DNA from: CALXXL01 sp034926605
GTDB taxonomy: Bacteria; Verrucomicrobiota; Lentisphaeria; Victivallales; Victivallaceae
Assembly (NCBI GenBank): GCA_034926605.1
Contig: JAYFQV010000013.1
Coordinates: 1-64,000 of the forward strand
Length of the DNA: 64,000 nt
Direction: 5' to 3'
In this document: piece after piece, positions 1-9,071 of the stretch
How the letters are laid out: each line of letters opens with the position of its first letter
Position numbering within the stretch: the first letter of the stretch is position 1
Translations under genes and position numbers: made by a program
Notes under the pieces: generated by a model
Seen by the model: the letters and a program-made list of their open reading frames with translations, nothing else
Database searches by the model: none
What the model was told of the DNA's origin: nothing

Positions 1-1199
1 AGCGTGCTGAGCACGAGGTGGCCGGTAAGCGCGGCGTTGATGGCGATGTCGGCGGTTTCGCGGTCGCGGATTTCGCCCACCAGTATGATGTCCGGGTCCT
101 GGCGCACGATCGAGCGCAGCCCGGAGGCGAAAGTCAGCCCAACCTTCGGGTTGACCTGAATCTGGGTAAGGTGCGGCAGCTGATATTCCACCGGGTCTTC
201 GATGGTGATGATCTTGCGCGAAGAGTCGGAAAGTTTGCTGATGACAGAATACAGCGTGGTGGTCTTGCCGCTGCCGGTGGGGCCTACCACCAGGATAATG
301 CCGTACGGCACGCCGATAAGCCGGTCGAACGTCTTTTCCATCTCCGGCAGCATGCCGATGGTGGAGAGGTTGAACGATACCGAACCCTTGTTGAGCAGCC
401 GCAGCACCACGCTCTCGCCGGTAAGGGTGGGCATGGTGCTGATGCGGATGTCGATACTGCTTCGCGCCAGCTGTACGGTGGTGCGGCCGTCCTGCGGCAG
501 GCGGCTTTCCGCGATGTTCAGGTTCCCGAGCAGCTTGATGCGGGAAACGATGGCGGCGTGCTGGGACATCGGCAGCGTCAGGTAATCGCGAAGAAGCCCG
601 TCCACCCGGAGCCGCACCACCATATGATCTTCCTCCGGCTCCACATGGATGTCGCTGGCCTTCTGTTCGACCGCGGCCATCATTATGTCGTTTACCAGCC
701 GGACGGTTTTAGCTTCGCCCGCCATGCTGCGCAGCATCTCTTCGGAATCGGTGTCTTCGAGATGCCTTTCCTCCTCTTGCTCCGGTTCGTCGCCCTGCCC
801 GCGCAGCTGGTCGAGCTGGGCACGGCGCACCAGATAGCAGTCCACCGACACTCCGAGCAGATTGTGAAGCAAATATACGTGGCTTTCCACCTTATAAGGG
901 TCGCACATCAGCAGCACCGCCGACAGATTGTCGCGCCGGCCAACCGCAATGTTCCAGTTCTGGCAATAAGAGTCCGGCACTTCGGCCATCGCGGTAAGAT
1001 GACGGAAATCGCCGTCCTCGGCGATCGGCAGCCCGGAGGCCAGGCTGTACGCCTGCAAAAGTTCCAGCTCCGAGAATGCGCCGGCGTTCACCAGCTCCCA
1101 GTCGATGCGGGCGCGGTCGGCGGCCGCGGCCACCTTTCCGGCATAGCCGGGGAACACCGCGGAGAGCTGTTCGGTTATGCGTTTTTCGTTTATTCCCAT
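1..1199 (-). CDS. gspE: Type II secretion ATPase GspE (3' end beyond window)
   Basis: Cytoplasmic hexameric ATPase that powers pseudopilus assembly. Read on the minus strand from the ATG at 1199, the frame stays open to the window edge (399 codons). Seen: an N-terminal N1E-like domain (about residues 1-150), a GspE N2 region with SDIHVEP, Walker A GPTGSGKTTT at about residues 306-315, the Asp-box IEDPVEY, and the Walker B region DPDIILVGEIRD followed by TGHLVLSTL at the edge. These are hallmarks of GspE/PilB ATPases. PilB of a type IV pilus is the alternative, but the preceding secretin and GspC/M/L-like genes favour type II secretion. It starts 13 bp after the gspD stop. The C-terminal zinc-binding part is not in the window. 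Confidence 0.93.
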   Translation of the reverse strand, partial: MGINEKRITEQLSAVFPGYAGKVAAAADRARIDWELVNAGAFSELELLQAYSLASGLPIAEDGDFRHLTAMAEVPDSYCQNWNIAVGRRDNLSAVLLMCDPYKVESHVYLLHNLLGVSVDCYLVRRAQLDQLRGQGDEPEQEEERHLEDTDSEEMLRSMAGEAKTVRLVNDIMMAAVEQKASDIHVEPEEDHMVVRLRVDGLLRDYLTLPMSQHAAIVSRIKLLGNLNIAESRLPQDGRTTVQLARSSIDIRISTMPTLTGESVVLRLLNKGSVSFNLSTIGMLPEMEKTFDRLIGVPYGIILVVGPTGSGKTTTLYSVISKLSDSSRKIITIEDPVEYQLPHLTQIQVNPKVGLTFASGLRSIVRQDPDIILVGEIRDRETADIAINAALTGHLVLST

Positions 1200-1212
1200 A
1201 TCTCAAATATCG

Positions 1213-3645
1213 TCACTTGTTTTCCGGAACCTGAGCCGCGGGAGCCGGGGGCTGTTCGGAAGCGGCCGGCGGCTGCGCCGGGTTGACACGCTCGCTTTCG
1301 GGAGTCTCCTGCATGGCGGAGACAAGCATACGCATGTTTTCCTGATCGGACGCGATCGAGTCGGAAGCCTGATCCCGCGGCGTAAGCAAGCCGCTGGCCT
1401 CGGCCTTGTCGTGCTCCTTCTGATACGGCGCGTAGACTTCGTTTTCGAACACGTTGATCTCGCGCAGGGAGTCGCTGTAACGGCGGACCATATCTTCCAG
1501 CGAGGTGCTTTCATCGATGATGGTGGCGGTTATCAGCATCAGTATTTCGGTACGCTCGGATTTGCGCGACGAATCGCCCACCAGCCAGTTCAGCATCGGA
1601 ATTTCCGCAATGACCGGGATGCTGGAAAGCGAGTCCTCGTTGCGGTTGCGGATCATGCCGCCCATGACTATGGTGTTTCCGCTGCGCAGCGAAAGGTTGG
1701 TCGAAAGCTGGTCGTTCTTGAACGTCGGGGTCTCCAGGCCGCTGGAGGTGGTGCTCAACACGTCGCTTATGGTCTGGCTGACGTCCAGCGAAATCAACCC
1801 GCCCTCGCTGATGGTGGGGGTGACTTCCAGAATCACGCCGGTGTCCTTGTAAACATAGGCGCGCGACACCGAGGTGGTCACCGCGGTGGTACTGTCGATG
1901 GAAGCGATGTCGGCACGCAGGGTCGGCACCTCCTTGCCCACGCTCACAACGGCCTTGTACTGGCTGCGAACGAGCACCTGGGGGCTGGAAAGCACGGTAA
2001 GCTTGGTCTTGCCGGCGAGCGCCTTGACATACAGGAACTGGTCGGTCGGATTGTCGGGATCGGTAAGGTGGAGCAAACCGCCGTACTGGTTGACCGCGCC
2101 GGGGTTGAGATCGGAATAGTCGGTGCCGAAAGAGAGGTCCTCGCCGTTAATGGTGGTCTGGGCGTTCCATTCCAGGCCGAAGCTGTTGGAGTCGGACAGC
2201 TCAATCTGCACCACCATGACCTGAAGCAGCACCTGGGGAGGCACCGAATCAAGCCGTTCCAGCAGCGCCTTGATAATGCCCCACACTCGCGGCGTGGTCT
2301 GGATCAGCATCCGGTTATATTCCATGTTGGCCGCCATGCGGACGGGATAATCGAAGACGCTGGTGGCCGGCTGGTTGGGATCGGTGTTGGCGCTGGCCAC
2401 GCCGTTGACGGTGGAGATGCTGGCGCTTTTGGCCTGGATCACAATGCCGACCATTTTCGGAAACAGCACCGAAAGTTCGGTGAGCAGCTTGGAGGCGTCG
2501 CCGTGCTTGACCTTGTAGACGTAGGCGTTCATCCGCTCCTCGGCGTCGGCCCGGTTGAGGACGTTTACCCAGTTGCGCAGTTCCACCAGCGGCTCGATCG
2601 CGCTGGCGGACGCCACCAGCACCTGAAGCCGGTCGAGGCTGATGACATGGATCGCACCGGGGCTGCTGTCCACATTGCCGACGTCGGTGACCGAGAAGCC
2701 CAGCACGGGCATGATCTGCTTGAGCTCGGAAAGCACCTTGGTGGAAGAAATCTGGTTGCACGGGATAACCACGCGATACCATCCCTGCTTGTAGCTTTTG
2801 TCGAGTTCGTTGATGATCTCCAGAGCGCGGTTGATGTTCTCAGGAGTGTCGATCAGCAGTATCGAGTTGTTCTGGGTCAGCACACGCGCGGTGGCGTCGT
2901 TGGAGAGAAACGGCTTGATCTGTTCGATGATGCTGGCGGCGGCCACATATTTCATGCGCACCGCGCGCATCGCCACGCCGCCGTTCTGATCCATCACCCG
3001 GCGGTCGCGCGAGACCGCCGCCAGGGGGCGGATGTAGAGCACATTGTCCTGAAAGTCGCAATAGGCTCCGCACATCCACAGCAGCTGGTTGAACAGCTCC
3101 CATGACTCGCTGAGCGTCATGTCGGTATGCAGCGACATTGAAACCGAGCCGGTCACTCCCGACTCGATGGTGTAGTTGAATTTCATATCCGAGGCGAATC
3201 GCGCAATGATGCTTACAATGTTCAGATTGTCCGCGTCGATGTCAACCCGCATCTTTTCGTCGCCCGGCCTTCCGGCAAAAACGGTGGCGAACGCCGCCGA
3301 ACCGGTGTCCTCCACCCTGGCCGGAGTTTCCACTCCGCTCTTGGGCAGATTGTCCTCGGAGATCAGGGTATCGGTACGAAGCGGTTCCACCACCAGATTG
3401 GTGTTCACATCCCCGCCGGCAGACATGTCCGGCTTCTTCGCGGATACCGGGTTCTGATCCCTGATTCCACTTATGACGCCCCATTCCGACGGCTTGAGCG
3501 TCTCGTCGCGGCTGATCTTCTCATCCGCTTCGCCGTTGATCAGCTTGTCGATCCCTTCGCAGCCGGCGACGGCCGCCGCCAGCAGCAGAGCCATCGCGAT
3601 TCTCGAAATCCGGTGCAGCAATCTGGGTTCCTCCGGTATGTTCAT
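1213..3645 (-). CDS. gspD: Type II secretion secretin GspD
   Basis: Outer-membrane secretin, 810 residues, forming the exit channel of the type II system. A lipoprotein-type signal is visible near residues 18-29 (hydrophobic stretch ending AAVAGC), so the mature protein is probably lipid-anchored. Repeated N-domains occupy about residues 120-450. The secretin core follows, with VPTL, the SGNTIVMGGMIRNR motif and a terminal IPVIAEIPMLNWLVG block typical of the family. The C-terminal about 90 residues are charged and Pro/Ala-rich and may hold a pilotin-binding segment. It is preceded by the GspC-like gene (15 bp gap) and followed by gspE. The long plus-strand ORF opposite it is a codon-bias shadow. 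Confidence 0.93.
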   Translation of the reverse strand: MNIPEEPRLLHRISRIAMALLLAAAVAGCEGIDKLINGEADEKISRDETLKPSEWGVISGIRDQNPVSAKKPDMSAGGDVNTNLVVEPLRTDTLISEDNLPKSGVETPARVEDTGSAAFATVFAGRPGDEKMRVDIDADNLNIVSIIARFASDMKFNYTIESGVTGSVSMSLHTDMTLSESWELFNQLLWMCGAYCDFQDNVLYIRPLAAVSRDRRVMDQNGGVAMRAVRMKYVAAASIIEQIKPFLSNDATARVLTQNNSILLIDTPENINRALEIINELDKSYKQGWYRVVIPCNQISSTKVLSELKQIMPVLGFSVTDVGNVDSSPGAIHVISLDRLQVLVASASAIEPLVELRNWVNVLNRADAEERMNAYVYKVKHGDASKLLTELSVLFPKMVGIVIQAKSASISTVNGVASANTDPNQPATSVFDYPVRMAANMEYNRMLIQTTPRVWGIIKALLERLDSVPPQVLLQVMVVQIELSDSNSFGLEWNAQTTINGEDLSFGTDYSDLNPGAVNQYGGLLHLTDPDNPTDQFLYVKALAGKTKLTVLSSPQVLVRSQYKAVVSVGKEVPTLRADIASIDSTTAVTTSVSRAYVYKDTGVILEVTPTISEGGLISLDVSQTISDVLSTTSSGLETPTFKNDQLSTNLSLRSGNTIVMGGMIRNRNEDSLSSIPVIAEIPMLNWLVGDSSRKSERTEILMLITATIIDESTSLEDMVRRYSDSLREINVFENEVYAPYQKEHDKAEASGLLTPRDQASDSIASDQENMRMLVSAMQETPESERVNPAQPPAASEQPPAPAAQVPENK

Positions 3646-3660
3646 ATTTATCTCAATTTT

Positions 3661-4155
3661 TTAATCTATTTTGACAACCCGTACCGCGCCGGCGGCGGCG
3701 CGGTTCATTTTCATCTCACGCAGTCCGTCCGGCTTGCGCACGAGCACGGAGTCCGTCCTTACCTCCAGAACCGTAATCTTTTCCGCCAACTCGTCGCCGG
3801 CACTCAGCCAGCGCACCGGAGTGGTGTTGCGGTCGGCACCGGCGGGCACGAACCCGGCCCTGGAACCATCCACCGCCACCAGTTCGAACGGCGGGTCCTC
3901 CTTGCTCCATCCCTCGGACGCCAGCGGAGCGGCGCCGCCGCGCTGCGATGAAAACAAGTTCTTCTGCACAATGAAATCGCCCCAGGCGCGCATCTGCTCC
4001 AAGGTCGGCGCCGTACCGGTCAAAGCCCCCCGGCTTACCGAGACCGGGCCGCCGGCCGCCTCCCCAGCGAACGAATGAAAAAGCAGCAGCCATACCAGAA
4101 AGGCCAGCAGAACCGCCAGCGCCATTTGAGAAACGATCAGCAGCCTGCGCATCAA
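3661..4155 (-). CDS. GspC-like inner-membrane type II secretion component
   Basis: A 164-residue protein with one N-terminal membrane segment (about residues 5-28) and a short periplasmic part. The sequence IVQKNLFSSQRG, followed by a beta-rich region with FELVAVDG and RWLSAGDEL, resembles the homology-region domain of GspC, which contacts the secretin's N0 domain. No PDZ domain is present, so it is shorter than proteobacterial GspC. Start: two consecutive Met codons; the first overlaps the upstream stop in an ATGA arrangement (4152-4155), which supports translational coupling. Position between M-like and D genes agrees with the role. A PilP-like protein is the alternative. Confidence 0.65.
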   Translation of the reverse strand: MMRRLLIVSQMALAVLLAFLVWLLLFHSFAGEAAGGPVSVSRGALTGTAPTLEQMRAWGDFIVQKNLFSSQRGGAAPLASEGWSKEDPPFELVAVDGSRAGFVPAGADRNTTPVRWLSAGDELAEKITVLEVRTDSVLVRKPDGLREMKMNRAAAGAVRVVKID

Positions 4156-4736
4156 TCATTCCCCCAGTAGCGCTTGAGCACCTCGTCGCCGGTGACGACG
4201 AGAGCCTTGAGTTTACCTTCCAGCACCACCCGGCCGCCGGCCGGTTTTATGGTGATGCCGTCCCAGAAGAATCGCGGCTGCGACATACCGAGCGCGATCA
4301 CGAATTTGCAGGCGGCGCCCAGTTCCACCGGATCGGTCCTGACTTCGAATTCATAACTGGAAACCCCGTCGGCCAGCGGCACGTCCTTGCGGGACTCGCT
4401 GCGCGCCAGGTTCACATTGCATTCCTTCGCCACTGTCAGCATACGCTGAAGCACCGCCAACCGGTCCTCGTGCACCCATACATCGTTCCTGCGCACCGTG
4501 TTGCGACTGGCTTCCTCCAGCCCGGCGCGCTCGTCGGCAAGCTGCTCGCGCAGATCGTCGTATTCCTGCTGACGCAGCTGATAGGTGCGCAAATCCGGCA
4601 GCATGTCCTTGAAATCGGTATTGAGCAGAAAAACCACAACGCATACGATCAACAGCGCGCCGAGTACGATAACCTTGTTGCGGTTGTCCGGATTCGCAAG
4701 CTCGCCGCGCAGACGGTTTATGAAGTTCAAACTCAT
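4152..4736 (-). CDS. GspM/PilO-like type II secretion protein
   Basis: 194 residues starting MSLNFINRLRGELANP. A single membrane helix lies at about residues 23-41, followed by a coiled-coil-like segment rich in Leu, Gln and Arg (about 48-90) and a small alpha/beta domain with FEVRTDPVELG. This is the GspM/PilO architecture: a bitopic platform protein that partners GspL. The ATG at 4736 was chosen because it overlaps the GspL-like stop by 4 bp (ATGA); a longer upstream reading in the same frame lies inside the GspL-like gene and is rejected. The stop likewise overlaps the start of the GspC-like gene. Confidence 0.68.
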   Translation of the reverse strand: MSLNFINRLRGELANPDNRNKVIVLGALLIVCVVVFLLNTDFKDMLPDLRTYQLRQQEYDDLREQLADERAGLEEASRNTVRRNDVWVHEDRLAVLQRMLTVAKECNVNLARSESRKDVPLADGVSSYEFEVRTDPVELGAACKFVIALGMSQPRFFWDGITIKPAGGRVVLEGKLKALVVTGDEVLKRYWGND

Positions 4737-6001
4737 CGGGCCGCACCTCCCGATGCTTTGATCCAGCCGACCTGGGCGGTGGAGTTCTTGCCGTCGGCGC
4801 CGGGAATTATCTTGGTGTCCTCGGTCAGCTTGTACCCGCTGATCGAGCCGAGCTGGTCGAGAAACGCCAGCTGCTCTCCCGAGTAAATCACGGTGACGTT
4901 GATCCGGTCTTCCATGCTGGAAAAACCGGTGACGTACATGTTGTCCGGCAGCGTCGAGGTAAGCCGGTACAGAAAGCCGAGCGTGTCGGTTTCCGAGGTT
5001 ATGGAATCGGTGAATTTCCCGAGGATGCGGCGGCGGGTGTCCAACATTTGCGCCTCGCGCCTTACCTCGGAAAGCTCGTTCCGGCACTGCCGTATAAGTT
5101 CGCCGGTACGGGCGATGGATTCGCGTTGCTGCACCCAGCTTTTTACCATGACCGCCAGCAGCGCAACCATGCAGAACAGACTGAGGTAAATGATGTTGTG
5201 ACGGAATTTACGGAAGCGGCGCCGGGTGGTGTCCGAACTCAGCAGCGCCGACCCGGCGGACGGATCGTGTGCCGACGCCGTTCCGGACGGCCGGTTTCTG
5301 AGCAGCGCCGCCGCCAGCAGCGCCGCCGAGGGATACGCCCCCGCCAGCGGCAATTCCGTCACGTTTTCAAGCTTAAGTTCCTCGGCGATGTCCGCCAGGT
5401 GGGTCACCGCCGGTGCGGCCGCGTAGCCGCCGATCAGCGCCACGCTCCGCAATCCGTCCGGTCCGGCCGGACGAAATACGCATTCAGGTTCGACGAACGG
5501 CAGAAATATCTCTCGCGAATCCAGCTCCGGGTCTATCGCCATGAAAGGATGCCAGAGCAGGTCCGCCTTGACTCCGGCGGCACGCAACGTGGTCAGCAGC
5601 TTGTCCAGCTGTCCGCGGTCAACCGCCATGATCCGGACCCTGATCGACCCGTCCGGCCTCGGCATGGCCCGCCATGCGATGCGCAGATTTTCCGGAGCGC
5701 CGGGGAAACTGCGGACGGAGGCGAACGTCACCGCCTCATGGAGTTCGCGATCCTGAAGGTGCGGGAAAACCCGTTCGATCACCGCGCAGCCGGGAAAGTA
5801 GCCGCCCAGCGCCAGCATCTCGTCCTCGTCGAGGTCCATTGCGGCCAGCAGCCCGCGCAGCCGCTCATCGAACGTCAGGTCGCCGGCAGTATTCGACAGG
5901 TGGTCCACCATCCGCAGCGTTCCGCAGCGCGCAAGTTCCATGCGCGCGGCATAAACCCTGTACTGGTGGTCCCAGCTGACAGCCCAACACCGCCTGGTCA
6001 T
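4733..6001 (-). CDS. GspL-like (PilM/PilN-type) inner-membrane platform protein
   Basis: 422 residues from the ATG at 6001. The N-terminal about 240 residues look like the cytoplasmic actin-like domain of GspL/PilM; a membrane helix follows (IIYLSLFCMVALLAVMV), then a periplasmic coiled coil and a ferredoxin-like PilN/GspL domain ending ...GWIKASGGAAR. GspL recruits the GspE ATPase to the membrane. First gene of the operon L-M-C-D-E, with a good promoter 44 bp upstream. No convincing Shine-Dalgarno is seen before 6001. In-frame upstream codons exist up to about 6073, but they run into the promoter. Confidence 0.7.
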   Translation of the reverse strand: MTRRCWAVSWDHQYRVYAARMELARCGTLRMVDHLSNTAGDLTFDERLRGLLAAMDLDEDEMLALGGYFPGCAVIERVFPHLQDRELHEAVTFASVRSFPGAPENLRIAWRAMPRPDGSIRVRIMAVDRGQLDKLLTTLRAAGVKADLLWHPFMAIDPELDSREIFLPFVEPECVFRPAGPDGLRSVALIGGYAAAPAVTHLADIAEELKLENVTELPLAGAYPSAALLAAALLRNRPSGTASAHDPSAGSALLSSDTTRRRFRKFRHNIIYLSLFCMVALLAVMVKSWVQQRESIARTGELIRQCRNELSEVRREAQMLDTRRRILGKFTDSITSETDTLGFLYRLTSTLPDNMYVTGFSSMEDRINVTVIYSGEQLAFLDQLGSISGYKLTEDTKIIPGADGKNSTAQVGWIKASGGAAR

Positions 6002-6044
6002 TACAACGACGTCCCGTTTATAGTATGTTAATATAATCGAGGGT

Positions 6045-6073
6045 AATATACCCGCCCTTTCCCGGCATGGCAA
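6045..6073 (-). promoter_or_regulatory. Promoter of the type II secretion operon
   Basis: On the minus strand: -35 TTGCCA (6068-6073), 17-bp spacer, -10 TATATT (6045-6050). Predicted start near 6038, giving a leader of about 37 nt before the GspL-like ATG. It is back to back with the ligA promoter. Confidence 0.65.
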
Positions 6074-6133
6074 GCGCGAAAAAAGGAAAAAACACTATTT
6101 ATGTTAGACGTGCGGCATTGCCGTTTTGTTCGG

Positions 6134-6161
6134 TTGAAACCGCAAAAAACCGGGTTATATT
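6134..6161 (+). promoter_or_regulatory. ligA promoter, probably leaderless
   Basis: -35 TTGAAA (6134-6139), 16-bp spacer, -10 TATATT (6156-6161). Only 7 nt separate the -10 box from the ATG at 6169, so transcription should begin at or next to the start codon. No Shine-Dalgarno is present. Confidence 0.7.
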
Positions 6162-6168
6162 ATCGGTT

Positions 6169-8094
6169 ATGGATGAAAAAAATTCACAATTACCGATGGA
6201 ACAGCTCGTCGCCGAGATCGAGCGTCACAACCGCCTTTACTGGGAAAACGCCGCCCCCGAAATCAGCGACGACGCCTATGACGCGCTGCTGATCGAACTG
6301 CGCCGCCGCGACCCCGGTCATCCGCTGCTGGCCCGGGTGTTTCCGGTTCACGCCGCCGGAGCCGCCGGCAAGGTCAAACTCGCGGTTCCAATGCTCTCGC
6401 TGGATAAGGCGTACAGTTACGACGAGGTGGCGGAGTGGGCCGGAAAATATGCGCGCGACGAGCACGAGGCGATATTGGTTCAGCCTAAATACGACGGCAT
6501 CTCCGCCTGCTATGACGGCCGCATCCTCGCCACCCGCGGGGACGGCGAATACGGCGAGGATATTTCGGACAAACTCCCGCTCATCGAACTCGAATGTGAC
6601 GGCGAACTGAACCGGACGCCGCTGGCAGACATAAGCGAAAATGAAATCGCCACCCGTTTCGGGCGCCTGATACGCGGCGAAATCGTAATACGCGACGATG
6701 ACTTCGCCACGCTTTATGCGCACATCGTCAAGCGCGGCGGCGGCACCTATAAGAATTCGCGCAACGCGGCGGCCGGCATAGTGGGACTCAAGGATATTTC
6801 CGACATGCTTTCCCAGCACGCGAAACTCACGCTGGTGGACTATTCCAAGATTTCGCGCCGGATCGAATTCCGCGACCTCCCGGCTCGCTTCGCCGACATG
6901 GTCAGAGAGATCGAGGAACTGCCCTATCCCACCGACGGCGTGGTATTCAAGCTGGCCGACACTTCCTACGCCGGGTCGCTCGGAGCCACCAGCCACCATC
7001 CCCGCGGCGAAATCGCGTTCAAGTTTTCCGGCATACGCCGCGAAACCGAGCTGCTGAAGGTAGAGTGGAGCTTCGGCAAAAGCGCCCTCACCCCGGTGGC
7101 GGAATTCGACCCGGTGGAGATCGGCGGAGTCACCCTGCGCCACGCCACGCTGCACAACGCCCAGAACGTGCTGGACAAAGATATCCGCCTTCACGACATC
7201 ATCACCGTGGAACGCGCCGGAGATGTGATACCCTATGTTATTTCCCGCCGCGAAGGAAAGAACCGGCAGGACGTGATGATCGACCACTGCCCCTGTTGCA
7301 ACTCCGAACTGGTGCGCAGGGGGCCGGAACTGTGTTGCGTGAATCCGGACTGTTTCGAGACCAATCTCCAGAAACTGGCCGCCGCGGTCAGAAATATCGG
7401 CATCGAGCAGCTCGGGGAACCCACGTTGCGCAAAATGATGACTTCGCTGAAGGTGCGCACATTGGCGGACGTATTCCGGCTGACCGTGACCCGGATCGCC
7501 GGACTGGACGGCTTTGCTGAAAAATCGGCGGAGAATCTCGCCGCGTCGATCGCCGCCGCGCGCCGCACCGCCGATTACCAGTTCCTCGCCGCGCTGAACA
7601 TCCCCCACATCGGCCCCAACGTGGCCAAGGCGTTGTTGAAGGTCTATCCGCTGGAGCGGCTGGCCGAACTCTCCGCCGACGAACTCAAAGCCGTTCCAGG
7701 CATCGGAGACGAACGCGCCAAGGCGCTGGCGGCCGTGCTGCACGACGAAGCCGACGACATCGCCGACCTCGCGCAGGCGGTGGAGCTGACCTCCAGCACC
7801 GGCGCCGCGCAGGAATCGCGGCCAACCGTCTGTTTCACCGGCAAAATGCCGGAGAAACGCTCCTATTACGAGGAACTGGCCGCCGGACTCGGCTACGAAG
7901 CGGTGGACACCGTCGCTTCAAATCTCGCGCTGCTGGTCTGCGACTCGCTCGCCAGCGCCAGTTCGAAAATGCAGAAAGCCCGCAAACTGGGGATAAGAAT
8001 AATCGAGCTTCCGGAATTTCTGGCGATTGCCGAAAAAGGCGCGGACACGCCGGATTCCGGGCCGTCCGAACTGGTCCAAGGCCAACTTTTCTGA
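6169..8094 (+). CDS. ligA: NAD-dependent DNA ligase LigA
   Basis: Seals nicks in duplex DNA using NAD+. 641 residues from the ATG at 6169. Order: Ia domain (HNRLYWENAAPEISDDAYD), adenylation domain with active-site KYDG (Lys107), OB fold, a four-Cys zinc finger (CPCC...CCVNPDC, about residues 368-395), helix-hairpin-helix repeats (PHIGPNVAKAL, VPGIGDERAKAL) and a C-terminal BRCT domain (VCFTGKMPEKR). The adenylation motif variant is KYDG-ISACYDG, a little divergent from the usual KxDGxA. The frame is open upstream to 6067, but that would place the start before the promoter; the Met at 6169 gives the normal family N-terminus. Confidence 0.95.
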   Translation: MDEKNSQLPMEQLVAEIERHNRLYWENAAPEISDDAYDALLIELRRRDPGHPLLARVFPVHAAGAAGKVKLAVPMLSLDKAYSYDEVAEWAGKYARDEHEAILVQPKYDGISACYDGRILATRGDGEYGEDISDKLPLIELECDGELNRTPLADISENEIATRFGRLIRGEIVIRDDDFATLYAHIVKRGGGTYKNSRNAAAGIVGLKDISDMLSQHAKLTLVDYSKISRRIEFRDLPARFADMVREIEELPYPTDGVVFKLADTSYAGSLGATSHHPRGEIAFKFSGIRRETELLKVEWSFGKSALTPVAEFDPVEIGGVTLRHATLHNAQNVLDKDIRLHDIITVERAGDVIPYVISRREGKNRQDVMIDHCPCCNSELVRRGPELCCVNPDCFETNLQKLAAAVRNIGIEQLGEPTLRKMMTSLKVRTLADVFRLTVTRIAGLDGFAEKSAENLAASIAAARRTADYQFLAALNIPHIGPNVAKALLKVYPLERLAELSADELKAVPGIGDERAKALAAVLHDEADDIADLAQAVELTSSTGAAQESRPTVCFTGKMPEKRSYYEELAAGLGYEAVDTVASNLALLVCDSLASASSKMQKARKLGIRIIELPEFLAIAEKGADTPDSGPSELVQGQLF

Positions 8095-8114
8095 GATTTT
8101 CACCGTTTTCGCAT

Positions 8115-8142
8115 TTGCAATTTCCGGGTTTCGGAGTATCTT
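8115..8142 (+). promoter_or_regulatory. Promoter of the CAU tRNA gene
   Basis: -35 TTGCAA (8115-8120), 16-bp spacer, -10 TATCTT (8137-8142); the tRNA begins 12 nt after the -10 box. Confidence 0.6.
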
Positions 8143-8153
8143 AACCACCGTGT

Positions 8154-8229
8154 GGCGGGTTAGCTCAGTCGGTAGAGCAGCGGAATCATAATCCGCGTGT
8201 CACTGGTTCAAGCCCAGTACCCGCTACCA
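8154..8229 (+). tRNA. tRNA with CAU anticodon, elongator type (Met, or Ile2)
   Basis: A 76-nt cloverleaf with encoded CCA. The acceptor stem 8154-8160 pairs with 8219-8225 (first pair G-U), discriminator A8226. D arm GCTC/GAGC has C11-G24, the elongator pattern. Anticodon stem GCGGA/TCCGC, loop 8185-8191 with CAT at 8187-8189. T arm ACTGG-TTCAAGC-CCAGT. With CAU this is elongator tRNA-Met, or tRNA-Ile2 if C34 is converted to lysidine; the sequence alone does not decide. Confidence 0.92.
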
Positions 8230-8246
8230 TTTTTTTTCAATCAAAC

Positions 8247-9071
8247 ATGGAACCGGTAAAGCTATATTACGCCAAACGGCACCCGAACCTCGGCGACGCC
8301 GCCAGCCCTTTGCTGGTTGAACGGTTGTCCGGCCGCAATGTTAAGCATGCCCATTTCCGCACCGCCGAGCTCTATGCGGTCGGCAGCATCCTCGGGAAAA
8401 TATTCCCGAACACTCCACGAAGGTTCCGGCGGCTGTTCGGAAATTTCACTCCGGTGGCGCACATCTGGGGATCGGGCTTCATGTTCGAACCGGAAGAGGG
8501 CGTAAAACCGGAACGGCGCACCAGCATCGCGGCGCTGCGCGGCGAGTTGTCGCGCCGGGCGCTGGAAAAAATCCTTGGGGTGGAAATCGAAGCGGCGCTC
8601 GGCGACCCCGGCATACTGTTCGATTCCCTGCTCGACACTCCTCCTCCGAAACGGCATTCCGTCGGCATCATACCCCATTACCGCGAAAACGGGCGGCCGG
8701 AGTTTGCGGAACTGAACGCGAAAATACCGGACTCCCGCATCATCGACGTGATGAACGCCGACGTGCGCGCCACTCTCGCCGCCATAGCCGAGTGCGAGGC
8801 GGTAGTGTCCAGCTCGCTGCACGGGCTGGTGGCGGCTGCGGCGTTTCACATCCCCGCCATTCATATCTCGCCTTCAGGTGCGATAAGGGGAGGCGAATTC
8901 AAATTCAATGATTTCTACTCGGCTTTCGGAGTCGAAAATCCCCCGGACATAACGCTTGACGAAGCGCTTTCGTCTCCGCCGGGCCCGGCGGAGATCGCCG
9001 CCAGATGCCCGCTCGATCCCGCCAAAATCGACGCCGCAAAAAGGAGACTTATCGATGCGTGGCCTTTGTAG
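8247..9071 (+). CDS. Polysaccharide pyruvyl transferase family protein
   Basis: 274 residues. The N-terminus LYYAKRHPNLGDAASPLLVERL has the N-x-GD pattern of the PS_pyruv_trans family; the later motifs HIWGSGFMF, LGDPGILF, GIIPHY and VVSSSLHGLVAAAAFHIPAI are the family's conserved blocks (the SSxLHG motif near residue 193). These enzymes add pyruvate ketals to cell-surface sugars (EPS, secondary cell-wall polymers). The gene begins 17 nt after the tRNA and overlaps the next gene by 17 bp. No glycan cluster surrounds it, so the acceptor is unknown. Confidence 0.85.
   Translation: MEPVKLYYAKRHPNLGDAASPLLVERLSGRNVKHAHFRTAELYAVGSILGKIFPNTPRRFRRLFGNFTPVAHIWGSGFMFEPEEGVKPERRTSIAALRGELSRRALEKILGVEIEAALGDPGILFDSLLDTPPPKRHSVGIIPHYRENGRPEFAELNAKIPDSRIIDVMNADVRATLAAIAECEAVVSSSLHGLVAAAAFHIPAIHISPSGAIRGGEFKFNDFYSAFGVENPPDITLDEALSSPPGPAEIAARCPLDPAKIDAAKRRLIDAWPL

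Noticed and set aside
1177..3105. 642-codon plus-strand ORF opposite gspD
   Set aside because: Arg/His/Gly-rich composition without domains; it mirrors the secretin's codon bias on the other strand.
6190..7743. 517-codon minus-strand ORF opposite ligA
   Set aside because: Same shadow pattern; LigA motifs are unmistakable on the plus strand.
8154..8229. This CAU tRNA as an initiator
   Set aside because: Its 1-72 positions form a G-U pair and the D stem has C11-G24, the elongator pattern; the initiator is at 53278-53352.
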